This document shows, in pieces, positions 1-7,983 of a DNA stretch of 64,000 bases. Position numbers and translations under genes: made by a program. Source of the DNA: Devriesea agamarum (GTDB lineage Bacteria > Actinomycetota > Actinomycetes > Actinomycetales > Dermabacteraceae); assembly GCF_900070355.1 (NCBI RefSeq), contig NZ_LN849456.1, forward strand, positions 2,676,238 to 2,740,237, given 5' to 3'. The notes below the pieces were generated by a model. The model saw only the letters and a program-made list of their open reading frames with translations. It ran no database searches and had not been told where the DNA came from. Position 1 is the first letter of the stretch. Every line of letters begins with the position of its first letter.

Positions 1-885
1 TGATTCGTCGTTGGCGTCGATACCGTGCAAAAGCCAATCCAGTACGGCGAACTCGCCCAGGATGTGAGCGCGGTCCACGAGCTGAGGGTCGGGTGCCTTC
101 CCCGCCGCGCTGATGGTTTCGGTGTACGCGCTAAACAGAACATCCCACATGTCGGGGTTCAGGGTCGAAACCAGCCAGGCGAGGTCTGTGGCCGGATCAT
201 CGACCCGAGCCGACCCCCAGTGGAGAATGCCCGAGAAGATCCCGGTGGTTGCTGTTGACGGATGCGTTTGTGCGGTCAGAAGATGATCTTCCGACAGTTC
301 CCCGTGAACGAAGCGCGGTGTGTATGTCCACAGTTGATCATCGTCCATGACGTGTTCCCACCGCTGGGCCACGGTAGGAGGCAGACGATGCCCAGCATCC
401 TGAATCCGGGCGAGGCGGGCACGGTGCCGAGCGCGGGTCTCTGCCGGGCTGAACACCTCCACGCAACTGGTTTCGGCGAGGTCGCGAGGGACCGCGTGGA
501 TCTGAGCGATAAGCCGTCCGAGGGACCGGGCGGTCCCCTCGTCGTCCTGTAGCTGAGTGAAGTGAAGTGGGGTGCCGGGAAGCGCCGGGCACACGACTGC
601 GCGGCCTCCCTCGGGCAGACGGGCATATCCCTCGGGTCGCTGCACCACGTCCCGCAACGGCGTGCGGGCGAGCATGTCGAGCACGACGATCTCAGCTTCT
701 GAGCGAGCTCCCGCGGTGTCGGTCCGGGCCGCGGAGACGGTCCAGCGGCGACCTTGGGAATCGACGATGCCCGCCACATCGTATTCTTCGGAATCCGACG
801 AAATGATGGCGGCTGTCCGCACCGGTTCCACGCCGCGCACGGCCGCGCTCACCAGGGCGGCCAGGGTGTAGGGAGATCGTTGCAC
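1..885 (-). CDS. APH-family phosphotransferase (3' end outside window)
   Basis: The frame is open from a GTG at 885 to the window edge, giving 295 residues with no stop. The second half has the phosphotransferase enzyme family pattern: a catalytic-loop-like FVHGELSEDHLL (the usual Asp of HGD is Glu here), then the metal-binding-like segment GILHWGSARVDDPATDLAWL. This is the arrangement of aminoglycoside/macrolide kinases and related small-molecule kinases. The N-terminal lobe is short and divergent. Substrate cannot be told; macrolide or another metabolite is possible. No convincing ribosome binding site precedes the GTG, so the start is uncertain. It is divergent from the downstream Nudix gene. 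Other ORFs in this stretch are shadows of this frame. Confidence 0.8.
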   Translation of the reverse strand, partial: MQRSPYTLAALVSAAVRGVEPVRTAAIISSDSEEYDVAGIVDSQGRRWTVSAARTDTAGARSEAEIVVLDMLARTPLRDVVQRPEGYARLPEGGRAVVCPALPGTPLHFTQLQDDEGTARSLGRLIAQIHAVPRDLAETSCVEVFSPAETRARHRARLARIQDAGHRLPPTVAQRWEHVMDDDQLWTYTPRFVHGELSEDHLLTAQTHPSTATTGIFSGILHWGSARVDDPATDLAWLVSTLNPDMWDVLFSAYTETISAAGKAPDPQLVDRAHILGEFAVLDWLLHGIDANDES

Positions 886-1062
886 TCAACTACCGTACGA
901 CGTTCAGCGGGAGAGATGCCCGAACTTGTGAGTGTGGCGCCGTCTTTAGGTGTCGAAGTCGGTCTTTACGGGCCGACATGGGCTGGAATGTGAGGGCGCA
1001 ACGAAATACGTCAGGAATACGCATACCGAGTGTGGTGAAGATGCTCGGCGTACGGTGAGCTC

Positions 1063-2361
1063 ATGTGTAGCGCTAGCGCCTCCAACCTCAGCCGAGTCGG
1101 GTTTCACGAGTCGGGCTTCGACCAGACACGCCCTCAGCGGGCTGTATCGCATCGGGAAGGATCCAGCCAGAACGCTTCTGACCGGGCATGCTCCATGCAG
1201 ACCACTTCTGATCAGCCAGGCATCATTTTGGCAAGCCGGGAACAGAGCCCGGATAAGCAGAGCTTGGACAAACAGCGGCTGGATGGACAGAGCCAGGTTA
1301 AGCAGAGCCGGGATAGGCAGAGCTTGTATAAACAGCGGCTGGATGGGCAGAGCCAGGACGGACAGTGGTTGGATGGGCCGCCACTCCTGCGGAACTCATC
1401 GATCACGACGTCATTTATGCAAACCTCCATGAATCGAGATGCTGAGTCGCGCGAAGGTGATGGTGAGGATCCTCTGGCGCCGGGGCCCGATGTTCGGTAT
1501 CTACCCACCAGCGGAACCATGGTGGCAGTGCGTGAGCTTGATTCACGTGCTTTAACTGGAGATTCGGATACCGCTCCTGTCGCTGGACCGCAGCTGTATC
1601 CGCTGGAGTTGGCATTAGAACATGATGATCCGACCACGGATCCTGAGGATTTGTGTTATCTCGGCAGATGGCAGGGCCTTCGGATTATGTCGGCGATGAC
1701 CCCGCGAGCTAGTGGCGAAATTGATGATCCTGGCCGGTGTCTGCGCGACTTACGCGAACTAGCGGACCGACTGCCCCGTGACCAGATGGCGTTTGCGCTG
1801 ACCGCGGTCGCAATGGGCGCGTGGCACAGTGCGGTGAGGCATTGCCCTCGCTGTGGGACGCGCCTGATGCGGCTGCGAGCGGGATGGGTACAGCGGTGTC
1901 CCGAGGATAAGTCTTTGCATTTCCCGCGCACGGACCCTGCTGTGATTATGGCGATCCGGGACCCTAAGGACCGCTTGTTGTTGGCACAGGGGGCAACCTT
2001 TCGTGCACCCCGTGCTCACTCGGTGCTTGCGGGGTACGTGGAACCGGGGGAGACAGCGGAATCGGCGGTAGCTCGTGAGGCGGCCGAGGAGGTCGGGGTA
2101 GAGGTTGCAGAGGTCGAATACATCGGCTCGCAGCCGTGGCCATTTCCGGGTTCGCTCATGCTCGGATTCAGGGCCTGGACATCCACTTGCGTGGATAATG
2201 ACGATCTGGTTTTACAAGAAGGTGAAATCGCGTCGGCGGCGTGGTACACCCGCGAGGAGCTTGCCGAGGCGATCCAGCACAAACGCATCACCCTTCCCGG
2301 AAGGGCATCTATTTCTCGACCGTTAATTGAGGACTGGTTTGGAGGGCCATTGCCCTATTAG
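1063..2361 (+). CDS. nudC: NudC-like NAD(+)/NADH diphosphatase (Nudix), start uncertain
   Basis: The C-terminal two thirds is an actinobacterial NudC: a zinc-ribbon start HCPRCG, the segment HFPRTDPAVI, a Nudix box beginning GYVEPGE near residue 324 and continuing REAAEEVGV, and the NADH-pyrophosphatase signature SQPWPFPGS after it. The expected role is hydrolysis of NAD(H) or of NAD caps on RNA, in the cytoplasm. The fourth zinc ligand is not an obvious Cys. From the first ATG the protein would be 432 aa, far longer than usual, because residues 65-107 are a run of five-residue repeats (see repeat at 1246-1380). The family homology starts only after that, so ATG 1417 or 1429 may be the true start and the repeat an untranslated spacer. 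Confidence 0.85.
   Translation: MCSASASNLSRVGFHESGFDQTRPQRAVSHREGSSQNASDRACSMQTTSDQPGIILASREQSPDKQSLDKQRLDGQSQVKQSRDRQSLYKQRLDGQSQDGQWLDGPPLLRNSSITTSFMQTSMNRDAESREGDGEDPLAPGPDVRYLPTSGTMVAVRELDSRALTGDSDTAPVAGPQLYPLELALEHDDPTTDPEDLCYLGRWQGLRIMSAMTPRASGEIDDPGRCLRDLRELADRLPRDQMAFALTAVAMGAWHSAVRHCPRCGTRLMRLRAGWVQRCPEDKSLHFPRTDPAVIMAIRDPKDRLLLAQGATFRAPRAHSVLAGYVEPGETAESAVAREAAEEVGVEVAEVEYIGSQPWPFPGSLMLGFRAWTSTCVDNDDLVLQEGEIASAAWYTREELAEAIQHKRITLPGRASISRPLIEDWFGGPLPY
1246..1380 (+). repeat. 15-bp minisatellite, about nine units, with 60-bp higher-order period
   Basis: Successive 15-bp units resemble agcttggacaaacag and cggctggatggacag. Units of 1261-1305 recur with few changes at 1321-1365, a 60-bp period of four units. 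In the nudC frame they would encode pentapeptides such as SLDKQ, RLDGQ, SQVKQ and SRDRQ. Because the unit is a multiple of three, all frames stay uniform, so openness of the frame is not proof of coding. Confidence 0.85.
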
Positions 2362-3231
2362 ATAGGTGGGTTTTCTTGCAGGGTGATCGGCCAGTGGGTC
2401 TTGGAGGCTGTAGCTAGCAGATACAGCTCATTGTCTTATTTTTTGATTCGTTTCAGTCTAATGAAACCCTTGAGCTGGTTTGTGGGAGTTTGAGGCTGCG
2501 CGGACTTGCTAGTCATTTTTTATTGGCACCTTGCATGTTATTCCCTGGTATGCGTTAAATATTTTTGATATCCAAAACGTTACGGGTGAACATGAATTCC
2601 AAACTCTATTTTTGAGTATATGTGGTTGGTGAAAGTTTTAGCAGACGTAATTTTATGGTGACCGTAAGAATCGGCGTGAAGCGGGTAGGGTAGCATGCCG
2701 TGTAGGCAAGTCGATTAAGTAATCTCGTCTGGCCCAAGATGCCTTTAACCTTGATCGTGGAAATGCTCCCTAGATTGAGGTTCTTCTCGGCACGCTGGGA
2801 CGATCAGCGTAGATTTCAGATCTGAGATGGCTGATGTTAAGGATTTATCCCTCCAAGAGAAGCTCACGTCTCGCAAAGATGGTTAACGGACCGCCGGAAA
2901 ATCGTGTGTGTAGGATAAATATCCTAAGTGCATTTACATGACTTAGGTCAATATTATTGGATTATCGATAAATTGAGTCAATATTTTAATAATACATAAA
3001 TTTGCGAGAAATGACGGATTGGATGCGAGTCGGGCGCATTGATGCTGATACCGAAAACACTCCGCGGCTGTCAACCCCTCTAGAGGTGAGGATTGTTTGG
3101 TTGCCGGAACCTCTTTATGCTCAAAAGTATACGCGTTATGCCCCGTTGTAGATATGAGCCCTCTGATGAATTTAGAGTGTCCGATATCGCATCAAGTGGC
3201 GCGATGTGGTCGCATACAAATGGAGGAGATG
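2362..3231. other. AT-rich 870-bp spacer with clustered palindromes
   Basis: No supported gene. Base composition falls sharply against the flanking genes. Nothing resembling a tRNA was seen. The right part carries nested inverted and direct repeats (2911-2985) that look like an operator region for the downstream secreted-protein gene. The sequence between 3097 and 3228 is open in the downstream frame but lacks coding character and a ribosome site. Confidence 0.6.
2911..2985. promoter_or_regulatory. Cluster of inverted and direct repeats, possible operators
   Basis: Four elements sit in 75 bp: an inverted repeat AGGATA-AA-TATCCT (2912-2925); an inverted repeat CCTAAGT / ACTTAGG (2923-2929 and 2941-2947); and a direct repeat GTCAATATT (2947-2955 and 2977-2985) with the perfect palindrome TTATCGATAA (2962-2971) exactly midway between the copies. 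This symmetry suggests protein binding sites upstream of the exported-protein gene. No known regulator consensus fits well; the first palindrome only faintly resembles a DtxR/IdeR box. Confidence 0.4.
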
Positions 3232-3750
3232 ATGTCCACACGACGTAGCTTTATGCTGAAGGCGGCACCGGTTGCTGTGCTTGGCGCCGTGTTGCTTCCG
3301 GTTTCTCCGGCCGTCAGTGCGAGAACTGTGGAGCTTGACGAAGCAGGGCTTCTCGAAGCTGCGAAACGCATCGATTCCATTCCAGATTCTGCCCTTAAGA
3401 GTGATGAAGCCTATGAGAGGTGGAAAAAAGAGAATCTCGCGATAGCACCGCGCGGAGGTATAGGGTGCGGTTTGGCTATCACCACCGGTCTAGCATCAAC
3501 TGCCTTTGTGGCCGCCAAGGTATTTAAGATTAAGGCAGCAATTAAAGCGGCTGGAGGGGCCAAAAAGTTTGTGGATCTTTTGATCACAGGATTTAAGGTC
3601 GCCAAAGCAGAGGGTAAAAGCAATGCTGCCGCGCTAGAATTTGCTGCGCAGGAGGCGGCGCAGTCTGGCGGAAAAGAAGTGGCAGTAGCCATCCTCGATC
3701 TAATTTCGCTCAAGGATGTTCTTAGTGAATGCTTTGGAGTGGAGCTCTGA
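3232..3750 (+). CDS. Tat-exported small protein of unknown function (bacteriocin-like)
   Basis: ATG 3232 is chosen because GGAGGA lies four bases upstream (ATG 3229 is too close to it). The 172-aa product begins MSTRRSFMLKAAPVAV, a twin-arginine signal (RR-S-F) followed by a hydrophobic stretch ending near VSPAVSA. The mature part has a charged segment (residues about 35-75), then IGCGLAITTGLAS, an Ala/Lys-rich amphipathic region, and a C-terminus with a second Cys in LSECFGVEL. The two Cys residues could form a disulfide. Small size, export, amphipathic Ala/Lys/Gly-rich body and a following tiny two-TM gene resemble a bacteriocin with immunity protein, but I recognise no family. AT-richer codons than the neighbours suggest transfer. 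Confidence 0.7.
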   Translation: MSTRRSFMLKAAPVAVLGAVLLPVSPAVSARTVELDEAGLLEAAKRIDSIPDSALKSDEAYERWKKENLAIAPRGGIGCGLAITTGLASTAFVAAKVFKIKAAIKAAGGAKKFVDLLITGFKVAKAEGKSNAAALEFAAQEAAQSGGKEVAVAILDLISLKDVLSECFGVEL

Positions 3751-3754
3751 TAAA

Positions 3755-3985
3755 ATGGCAGACGCATCGAAAAAGTCGGAAGTTAAAACCCTTTTCTCAT
3801 CTTCTCAAGCCTTAAATTGGGGCCTACTTTTCGGGGTGTTAGCTTTTGTAATCAAAAATCTTTTTAGCGGACAGCTGGGGCAATATGTTGCACTGCTCTT
3901 TGGTTTATTATTTCTGTTTTGCGCAATTGTGTATGTCGTAAATACTGTTAAAGAATTTGCGGCGGAGCGAAAGGCGTCTGAGTAA
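3755..3985 (+). CDS. Small two-TM membrane protein, possible immunity partner
   Basis: ATG 3755 follows the previous stop by four bases, with GGAGTGGAG 10-15 bases upstream; an earlier frame-open ATG at 3716 lies inside the preceding gene. The 76-aa product has a polar N-terminus, two hydrophobic segments (about residues 18-34 and 42-62) and a charged tail ending KEFAAERKASE. The tight linkage to the exported protein suggests one transcript and a related role. Two-helix proteins of this size often give bacteriocin immunity, but this is inference from context only. Confidence 0.7.
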   Translation: MADASKKSEVKTLFSSSQALNWGLLFGVLAFVIKNLFSGQLGQYVALLFGLLFLFCAIVYVVNTVKEFAAERKASE

Positions 3986-4424
3986 ATCCGGGAGGTTGAG
4001 GCGGATCTACTCAGCGATTATTTAATGAGATTCCCTTGAAGATTTGCTTTGAAATCTTGTAGGGATATACTCGATGAACATATCCCTGTATCGTTTTACC
4101 TTATTAAAAGATATGGATTTTAAGTCAACTTCCGATTAATGTTCTATGAATTTAAAAGTGTCGATATATGGACGCTATCTATATTTTTAATTGCGGAACG
4201 CTTATTGCTATTGAATTTTACATTTGATGATGCTCTAGCCGGGGTCGGCGGGGGCACAAAGAGTGAAGCCCGGGAAGGTTAGAAGGCGGACTCGGTTGCG
4301 CCCGTCTCAGCTGTTGGTCAGGGCGCAGTCGCGGGCTTAGCCGCCCCAGTTGTCCCCACTTCCGCAGATCCCCGGTCCCGTACATTAAAGTCCCCGATTC
4401 CTGCACCTGGCAGACTGGGGGATT
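3986..4424. other. Spacer between AT-rich island and uvrD2
   Basis: No supported gene. The first 230 bases are very AT-rich and belong to the island; GC content jumps back near 4230. In many actinomycetes a small glutaredoxin-like gene (mrx2) sits between nudC and uvrD2; I see none here, so the island may have replaced it. Confidence 0.5.
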
Positions 4425-6554
4425 ATGGCCACGTCAGAAACTTCCCGTGAGACCCCCGCGAGTCCTGAAGCGCTTTTGGATGCGCTCGACCCTGACCAGC
4501 GGGAGGTTGCGACCGGTTTTGGACAGCCTGTGTGTGTGCTCGCCGGTGCTGGCAGCGGTAAAACGCGAGCGATCACGCACCGCATCGCCTACGCAGTGGC
4601 CACGGGGCAACAAAATCCCCGCCACATTATGGCGCTGACCTTCACCACCAAAGCTGCCGCAGAGATGAGATCCCGGCTCGCGGACCTCGGCTGCCCAGGA
4701 GTGCAGGCGAGGACTTTTCACTCAGCTGCCCTGCGTCAACTGCGACATTTTTGGCCCCGGGCGATCGGTGGGGCGATGCCCCAGATCATGCCGCACAAAA
4801 TCGCCGCAGTGGCGGAGGCTTGTCGGCGACTGCATCTGACCGTGGATAGGGCTGCTCTGCGGGATATTGCCTCTGAGGTGGAGTGGTCCAAAGTGTCGAT
4901 GGTGGTCCCAGAGGACTATGCGGTGGCCGCGCAGGCGGCTAAGCGCTCCGGGGTAGCGGGATTCGATGCGACTTCCATCGCCCGGATCATTGCCCGCTAC
5001 GAGGATGTGAAACACGACAGTCAGATGATCGACTTCGAGGATGTCCTCGTCCTCACCCAAGGGATTTTGACGGACCGACCCGACATCGCCCGGGAAGTTC
5101 GGGCCCAGTACCGGCATTTCGTGGTCGATGAATATCAGGATGTCTCTCCGCTGCAGCATCGTCTACTGTCCACCTGGCTAGGTACCTCGCACGATGTGTG
5201 CGTGGTCGGCGATGCATCCCAAACCATTTATTCGTTTGCCGGTGCCACCTCGTCTTACCTGCTCAATTTTCGACGTGATCATCCCCAGGCCAGGGTATTG
5301 AAACTGACCCGGAACTATCGTTCGGCCCCGACGATTGTGTCGGCCGCTAACGCTGTGCTGGATGCTGCACGGGGTCCCAACCGGGCGGCTCGCCTGGATT
5401 TGGTTTCGCAGCGTTCCGGCGGAGAACCGCCAGTGGTGGAGTGTTTTTCCGACGACGTGGAAGAAGCTGAAGGTGTGGCTGCGCGAATCGCATCCATGCT
5501 CGACGATGGCCGCACAGCGTCGAGCATCGCAATTCTTTTCCGAACCAATGCCCAAAGTGAAGGCTTTGAACAAGCGCTGTCGGCGCGCGGGATCGGTTAT
5601 TTGGTGCGAGGCGGTGAACGGTTTTTTGAACGGGCCGAGGTGCGCCGGGCCATGGTTGCTTTGCGGGGGGTCACGAAAGTGGCGGGCGCCGACGAGGATG
5701 TTGTGCGAACCGTGGAAGATGTGCTCGGTTCACAAGGGTGGGCGAAGGTCGCTCCTGAAACCACCGGGGCCGTACGCGATCGCTGGGAATCCCTAAATGC
5801 CCTGGTAGAGCTCGCGCGGACAGTTGCGGCTCGGCCCGGCGCAGGCATCGTGGACTATGTGCGGGAGCTTGAGGAGCGGGCCGAAGCTCAGAACGCCCCG
5901 ACCGTCGATGGGATCACGTTGGCCTCCATTCATGCGGCGAAGGGGCTCGAATGGGATGTTGTGTTCGTGGTCGGAGCGAGCGAAGGTCTTTTGCCGATTT
6001 CCATGGCGAAAGACGATGTTGCTATTGAGGAAGAGCGGCGGCTGTTCTACGTGGCGTTGACGCGGGCCCGGGATGTGCTCACCGTGAGTTGGGCTCAATC
6101 CCGCACGCCCGGTGCCCGTGGCAGTCGGCGTCCGTCCCGATTCCTGGACGGGATGGTTCCGGGAAGCGGATCGAAGGGGCAGGGGCGTGAACGAGGCCCG
6201 GTGGCGCGTCGTACAGGTCGTCGCAGTGCCACGATTTTCAGCGCCTGCCGGGTGTGCGGGCAGGCCTTGACGGATCCTGCGCAGCAGAAAGTGGGGCGCT
6301 GTGAGAACTGTCCGCCCAGTTACAGCGAGGAGTTGCTGAGGGCACTCAAAGCGTGGCGGCGAGAAGTCGCCCGGGAGGCGAAGGTTCCTGCGTTTGTGGT
6401 GTTCACGGATGCGACGTTGGATGCGATTGCCGAGCGGACCCCGTCTTCGCCTGCCGAATTGCTGGCCATTCCTGGAGTTGGGCAGGCGAAATTGGAGCGC
6501 TATGGTGAGGCGGTGTTCGCGCTGCTGGCTGACCATGTGGCCGCTGGGTCCTGA
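4425..6554 (+). CDS. uvrD2: ATP-dependent DNA helicase UvrD2
   Basis: A 709-aa superfamily 1A (UvrD/Rep) helicase. Walker A is GAGSGKT near residue 41, Walker B is VVDEYQD, and motif III follows as VVGDASQTIYSF; later motifs include TRNYRS and the C-terminal VALTRARD. After the motor a four-Cys motif CRVCG...CENCP lies near residues 608-630, then an HRDC domain closes the protein. That tail defines actinobacterial UvrD2, a 3'-5' helicase involved in DNA repair and essential in mycobacteria. It lies between nudC and whiB7 as in other actinomycetes. The ATG at 4425 is the first in frame and begins a typical N-terminus. Confidence 0.95.
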   Translation: MATSETSRETPASPEALLDALDPDQREVATGFGQPVCVLAGAGSGKTRAITHRIAYAVATGQQNPRHIMALTFTTKAAAEMRSRLADLGCPGVQARTFHSAALRQLRHFWPRAIGGAMPQIMPHKIAAVAEACRRLHLTVDRAALRDIASEVEWSKVSMVVPEDYAVAAQAAKRSGVAGFDATSIARIIARYEDVKHDSQMIDFEDVLVLTQGILTDRPDIAREVRAQYRHFVVDEYQDVSPLQHRLLSTWLGTSHDVCVVGDASQTIYSFAGATSSYLLNFRRDHPQARVLKLTRNYRSAPTIVSAANAVLDAARGPNRAARLDLVSQRSGGEPPVVECFSDDVEEAEGVAARIASMLDDGRTASSIAILFRTNAQSEGFEQALSARGIGYLVRGGERFFERAEVRRAMVALRGVTKVAGADEDVVRTVEDVLGSQGWAKVAPETTGAVRDRWESLNALVELARTVAARPGAGIVDYVRELEERAEAQNAPTVDGITLASIHAAKGLEWDVVFVVGASEGLLPISMAKDDVAIEEERRLFYVALTRARDVLTVSWAQSRTPGARGSRRPSRFLDGMVPGSGSKGQGRERGPVARRTGRRSATIFSACRVCGQALTDPAQQKVGRCENCPPSYSEELLRALKAWRREVAREAKVPAFVVFTDATLDAIAERTPSSPAELLAIPGVGQAKLERYGEAVFALLADHVAAGS

Positions 6555-6637
6555 TCAGATCAAGTGGAGCGCGCCGACGTGAACGTTGGGATGACCGTCA
6601 CCGCGGTAACGCATGCGCCTCAGTGACGCACGCGCTG

Positions 6638-6673
6638 GGATGTGCCCCAGAGTGTTTCCGTCGGGGCGCATCC
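6638..6673 (+). terminator. Possible terminator after uvrD2
   Basis: GGATGTGCCCC (6638-6648) pairs with GGGGCGCATCC (6663-6673) with one G-T wobble and a 14-base loop. No T-run follows, so this is a weak call. Confidence 0.35.
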
Positions 6674-6706
6674 GTCAGATGTGACGCCGAAAAGTTATCT
6701 TCGCAG

Positions 6707-6747
6707 GTCAAAAAATGATTGGTGTTCCTCGCGAGGTCGTATAGAGT
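6707..6747 (+). promoter_or_regulatory. whiB7 promoter with AT-rich WhiB7-type element
   Basis: An A-rich block (AAAAAATGATT, 6710-6720) abuts a TTGGTG -35 (6719-6724) with a TATAGA or TAGAGT -10 at 6740-6747. WhiB7 with SigA is known to activate promoters that carry an AT-rich stretch just upstream of the -35, including its own, so this reads as the autoregulated promoter. The resulting leader before whiB7 would be about 310 nt. Confidence 0.6.
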
Positions 6748-6816
6748 ACCTAGCGAACATCGTTGATCGTCGCGGTTCGGGAAGCCGGAGCGCGCTCATG
6801 AAGAGGAGGTGCTGAA

Positions 6817-6945
6817 GTGATAACAAATATCGGAATTGGATCGTTCGGCATCTATAACGCGCTACCAGTGCGCCCTCTTCCAGGCATTTTGGGTTCCCCA
6901 GTGCGCCCAAAGAGGGTCGCGTTCTCGCGTCAGCCTAGCTGCTAG
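6817..6945 (+). CDS. whiB7 leader uORF, 42 aa
   Basis: A GTG at 6817 is preceded by a strong AGGAGGTGC ribosome site and opens a 42-codon frame ending in TAG at 6943-6945. The peptide starts VITNIGIGSFGIYNAL and ends with a basic segment and SRQPSC. Known whiB7 genes of mycobacteria and Streptomyces carry a leader uORF whose translation sets whether the leader terminates or reads through when ribosomes are inhibited. Position, ribosome site and length fit that role. Confidence 0.7.
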   Translation: MITNIGIGSFGIYNALPVRPLPGILGSPVRPKRVAFSRQPSC

Positions 6946-7015
6946 GTAGACGTCCCTCCGTTCGTGAGGGATGAAAACTCTGCGGCAGTGACGCCGCCGG
7001 GCGGATAGCCCTCCC
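6873..7015 (+). promoter_or_regulatory. whiB7 attenuator leader with alternating pairing segments
   Basis: Short complementary segments alternate through the leader: CCCTCTT (6873-6879), AAGAGGG (6910-6916), TCCCTCC (6953-6959), GAGGGA (6966-6971) and CCCTCCC (7009-7015). The first two can pair inside the uORF, segments two and three can pair across the uORF stop, and segments three and four form a compact hairpin. A ribosome stalled in the uORF would cover the early segments and shift the pairing. A further stem GCGGC/GCCGC lies at about 6983-6998. This is the layout of a translation-coupled attenuator. Confidence 0.6.
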
Positions 7016-7064
7016 AGGTCGATATGACCTCCGCAATCCACGACGATAATAGAAGCTTTTTACG

Positions 7065-7328
7065 ATGACTGACGTCCTGATATCCGATATGTCAACCTCT
7101 CTGCCCTGCCAAGAGGTGCATTCTGAACTGTTTTTCGCTGAATCTCCCGCCGACCTGGCGCGAGCAAAGGCCCTGTGTGCTGAATGCCCGCTGCAGCAAG
7201 CCTGTTTGGATGGTGCTAGGCAACGCCGTGAACCCTGGGGAGTCTGGGGCGGAGAGATCTTCGTCGATGGCGCCACTGTCGCTGTGAAGCGTCCGCGGGG
7301 CCGTCCCCGGAAAACCGCTGTCGCCTGA
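7065..7328 (+). CDS. whiB7: WhiB7 transcriptional regulator
   Basis: An 87-aa Wbl protein. It has one N-terminal Cys (LPCQ), then C-x2-C and a fourth Cys in ALCAECPLQQACLDGA, giving the four ligands of a [4Fe-4S] cluster. The G[VI]WGG turn is present as EPWGVWGGE, and the C-terminus carries the AT-hook RPRGRPRK. The AT-hook marks WhiB7, which binds SigA and activates ribosome-antibiotic resistance genes. Adjacency to uvrD2 and the uORF-containing leader agree. Expression is probably autoregulated and attenuated (see leader). The ATG at 7065 follows a weak ribosome site, which suits control by leader read-through. Confidence 0.95.
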   Translation: MTDVLISDMSTSLPCQEVHSELFFAESPADLARAKALCAECPLQQACLDGARQRREPWGVWGGEIFVDGATVAVKRPRGRPRKTAVA

Positions 7329-7983
7329 ACCACCCCTATAAAGCGGAGGAAACAAGCGGGCGCATTCCACAACTCAGCCAGATCCGGTCTGCTGGATGCG
7401 ACTTAGTATGAGCTGAGCGATTTGGCGGTGTGACGCTTTGGGCGGGTTAACCCGATTGACCACATGTGAGTGTGGGCCACCACGCGGTGGCCCACACTTC
7501 TCATGCGTATGACAGGAACCCAGAGCTTCGGGAGATTATTCCCGGTCGTCGCGCGTCAGAACTCATATGTGCCGACGTGGGCAAGCCGCGGATGAGGAAG
7601 TGCTCTGTGTCATCCTGTCTGCGCCCGGCGCAGTGCACAACCGATGAGAACCTCACCGCGCAGGTGAAGAGCTCATGCCTTGTCTGGGCCGGGCCGGATG
7701 TGTCCTGCTGGGCTTGGGGCCCCGGGGACGCTCAGCACCACGCGCACCTTCCCCGTGTACGTTCTGCTAGTTATCCCGGGACCCCAGCTGAATTGAAACG
7801 TAGCCCGTCGGGGAGGTCGCGGTCAAAGACGGAAACCTCTCTTCGTGTGGACAAGTCTGTCCACTGTGTGGATGAGTTGTGGGAATCGCCGACACGACTG
7901 TGCATATCCTGGGGGATAACTCCATCGCGACACGCCGAAACCTAGCCTGTGAACAGCACGTATAAAATCCACACCGCGAAAAA
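7329..7983. other. Non-coding spacer with DnaA-box-like sites
   Basis: Apart from the hairpin at 7469-7498 I see no supported gene; the long open frame at 7466-7945 has an unconvincing composition. Two DnaA-box-like nonamers occur close together: TGTGGACAA (7846-7854), the reverse complement of the high-GC actinobacterial consensus TTGTCCACA, and TGTGGATGA (7867-7875). Confidence 0.4.
7469..7498 (+). terminator. Strong hairpin downstream of whiB7
   Basis: A perfect 13-bp stem, AGTGTGGGCCACC pairing with GGTGGCCCACACT, around a four-base loop (7482-7485). A short pyrimidine-rich stretch follows but no long T-run. Likely a terminator for whiB7. Confidence 0.7.

Noticed and set aside
1212-1637. 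Minus-strand 141-aa frame over the nudC repeat
   Set aside because: A 15-bp unit keeps several frames open at once; the NudC homology is on the plus strand.
2911-2926. Iron-dependent DtxR/IdeR box
   Set aside because: The palindrome TAGGATAAATATCCTA is shorter than the 19-bp consensus and lacks its central bases; no iron-related gene is adjacent.
7840-7930. Replication origin
   Set aside because: Only two box-like nonamers, no AT-rich unwinding region and no dnaA/dnaN nearby.
7466-7945. 159-aa open frame between whiB7 and the YgjP-like gene
   Set aside because: It begins inside the terminator hairpin, its composition is not protein-like, and no ribosome site precedes it.
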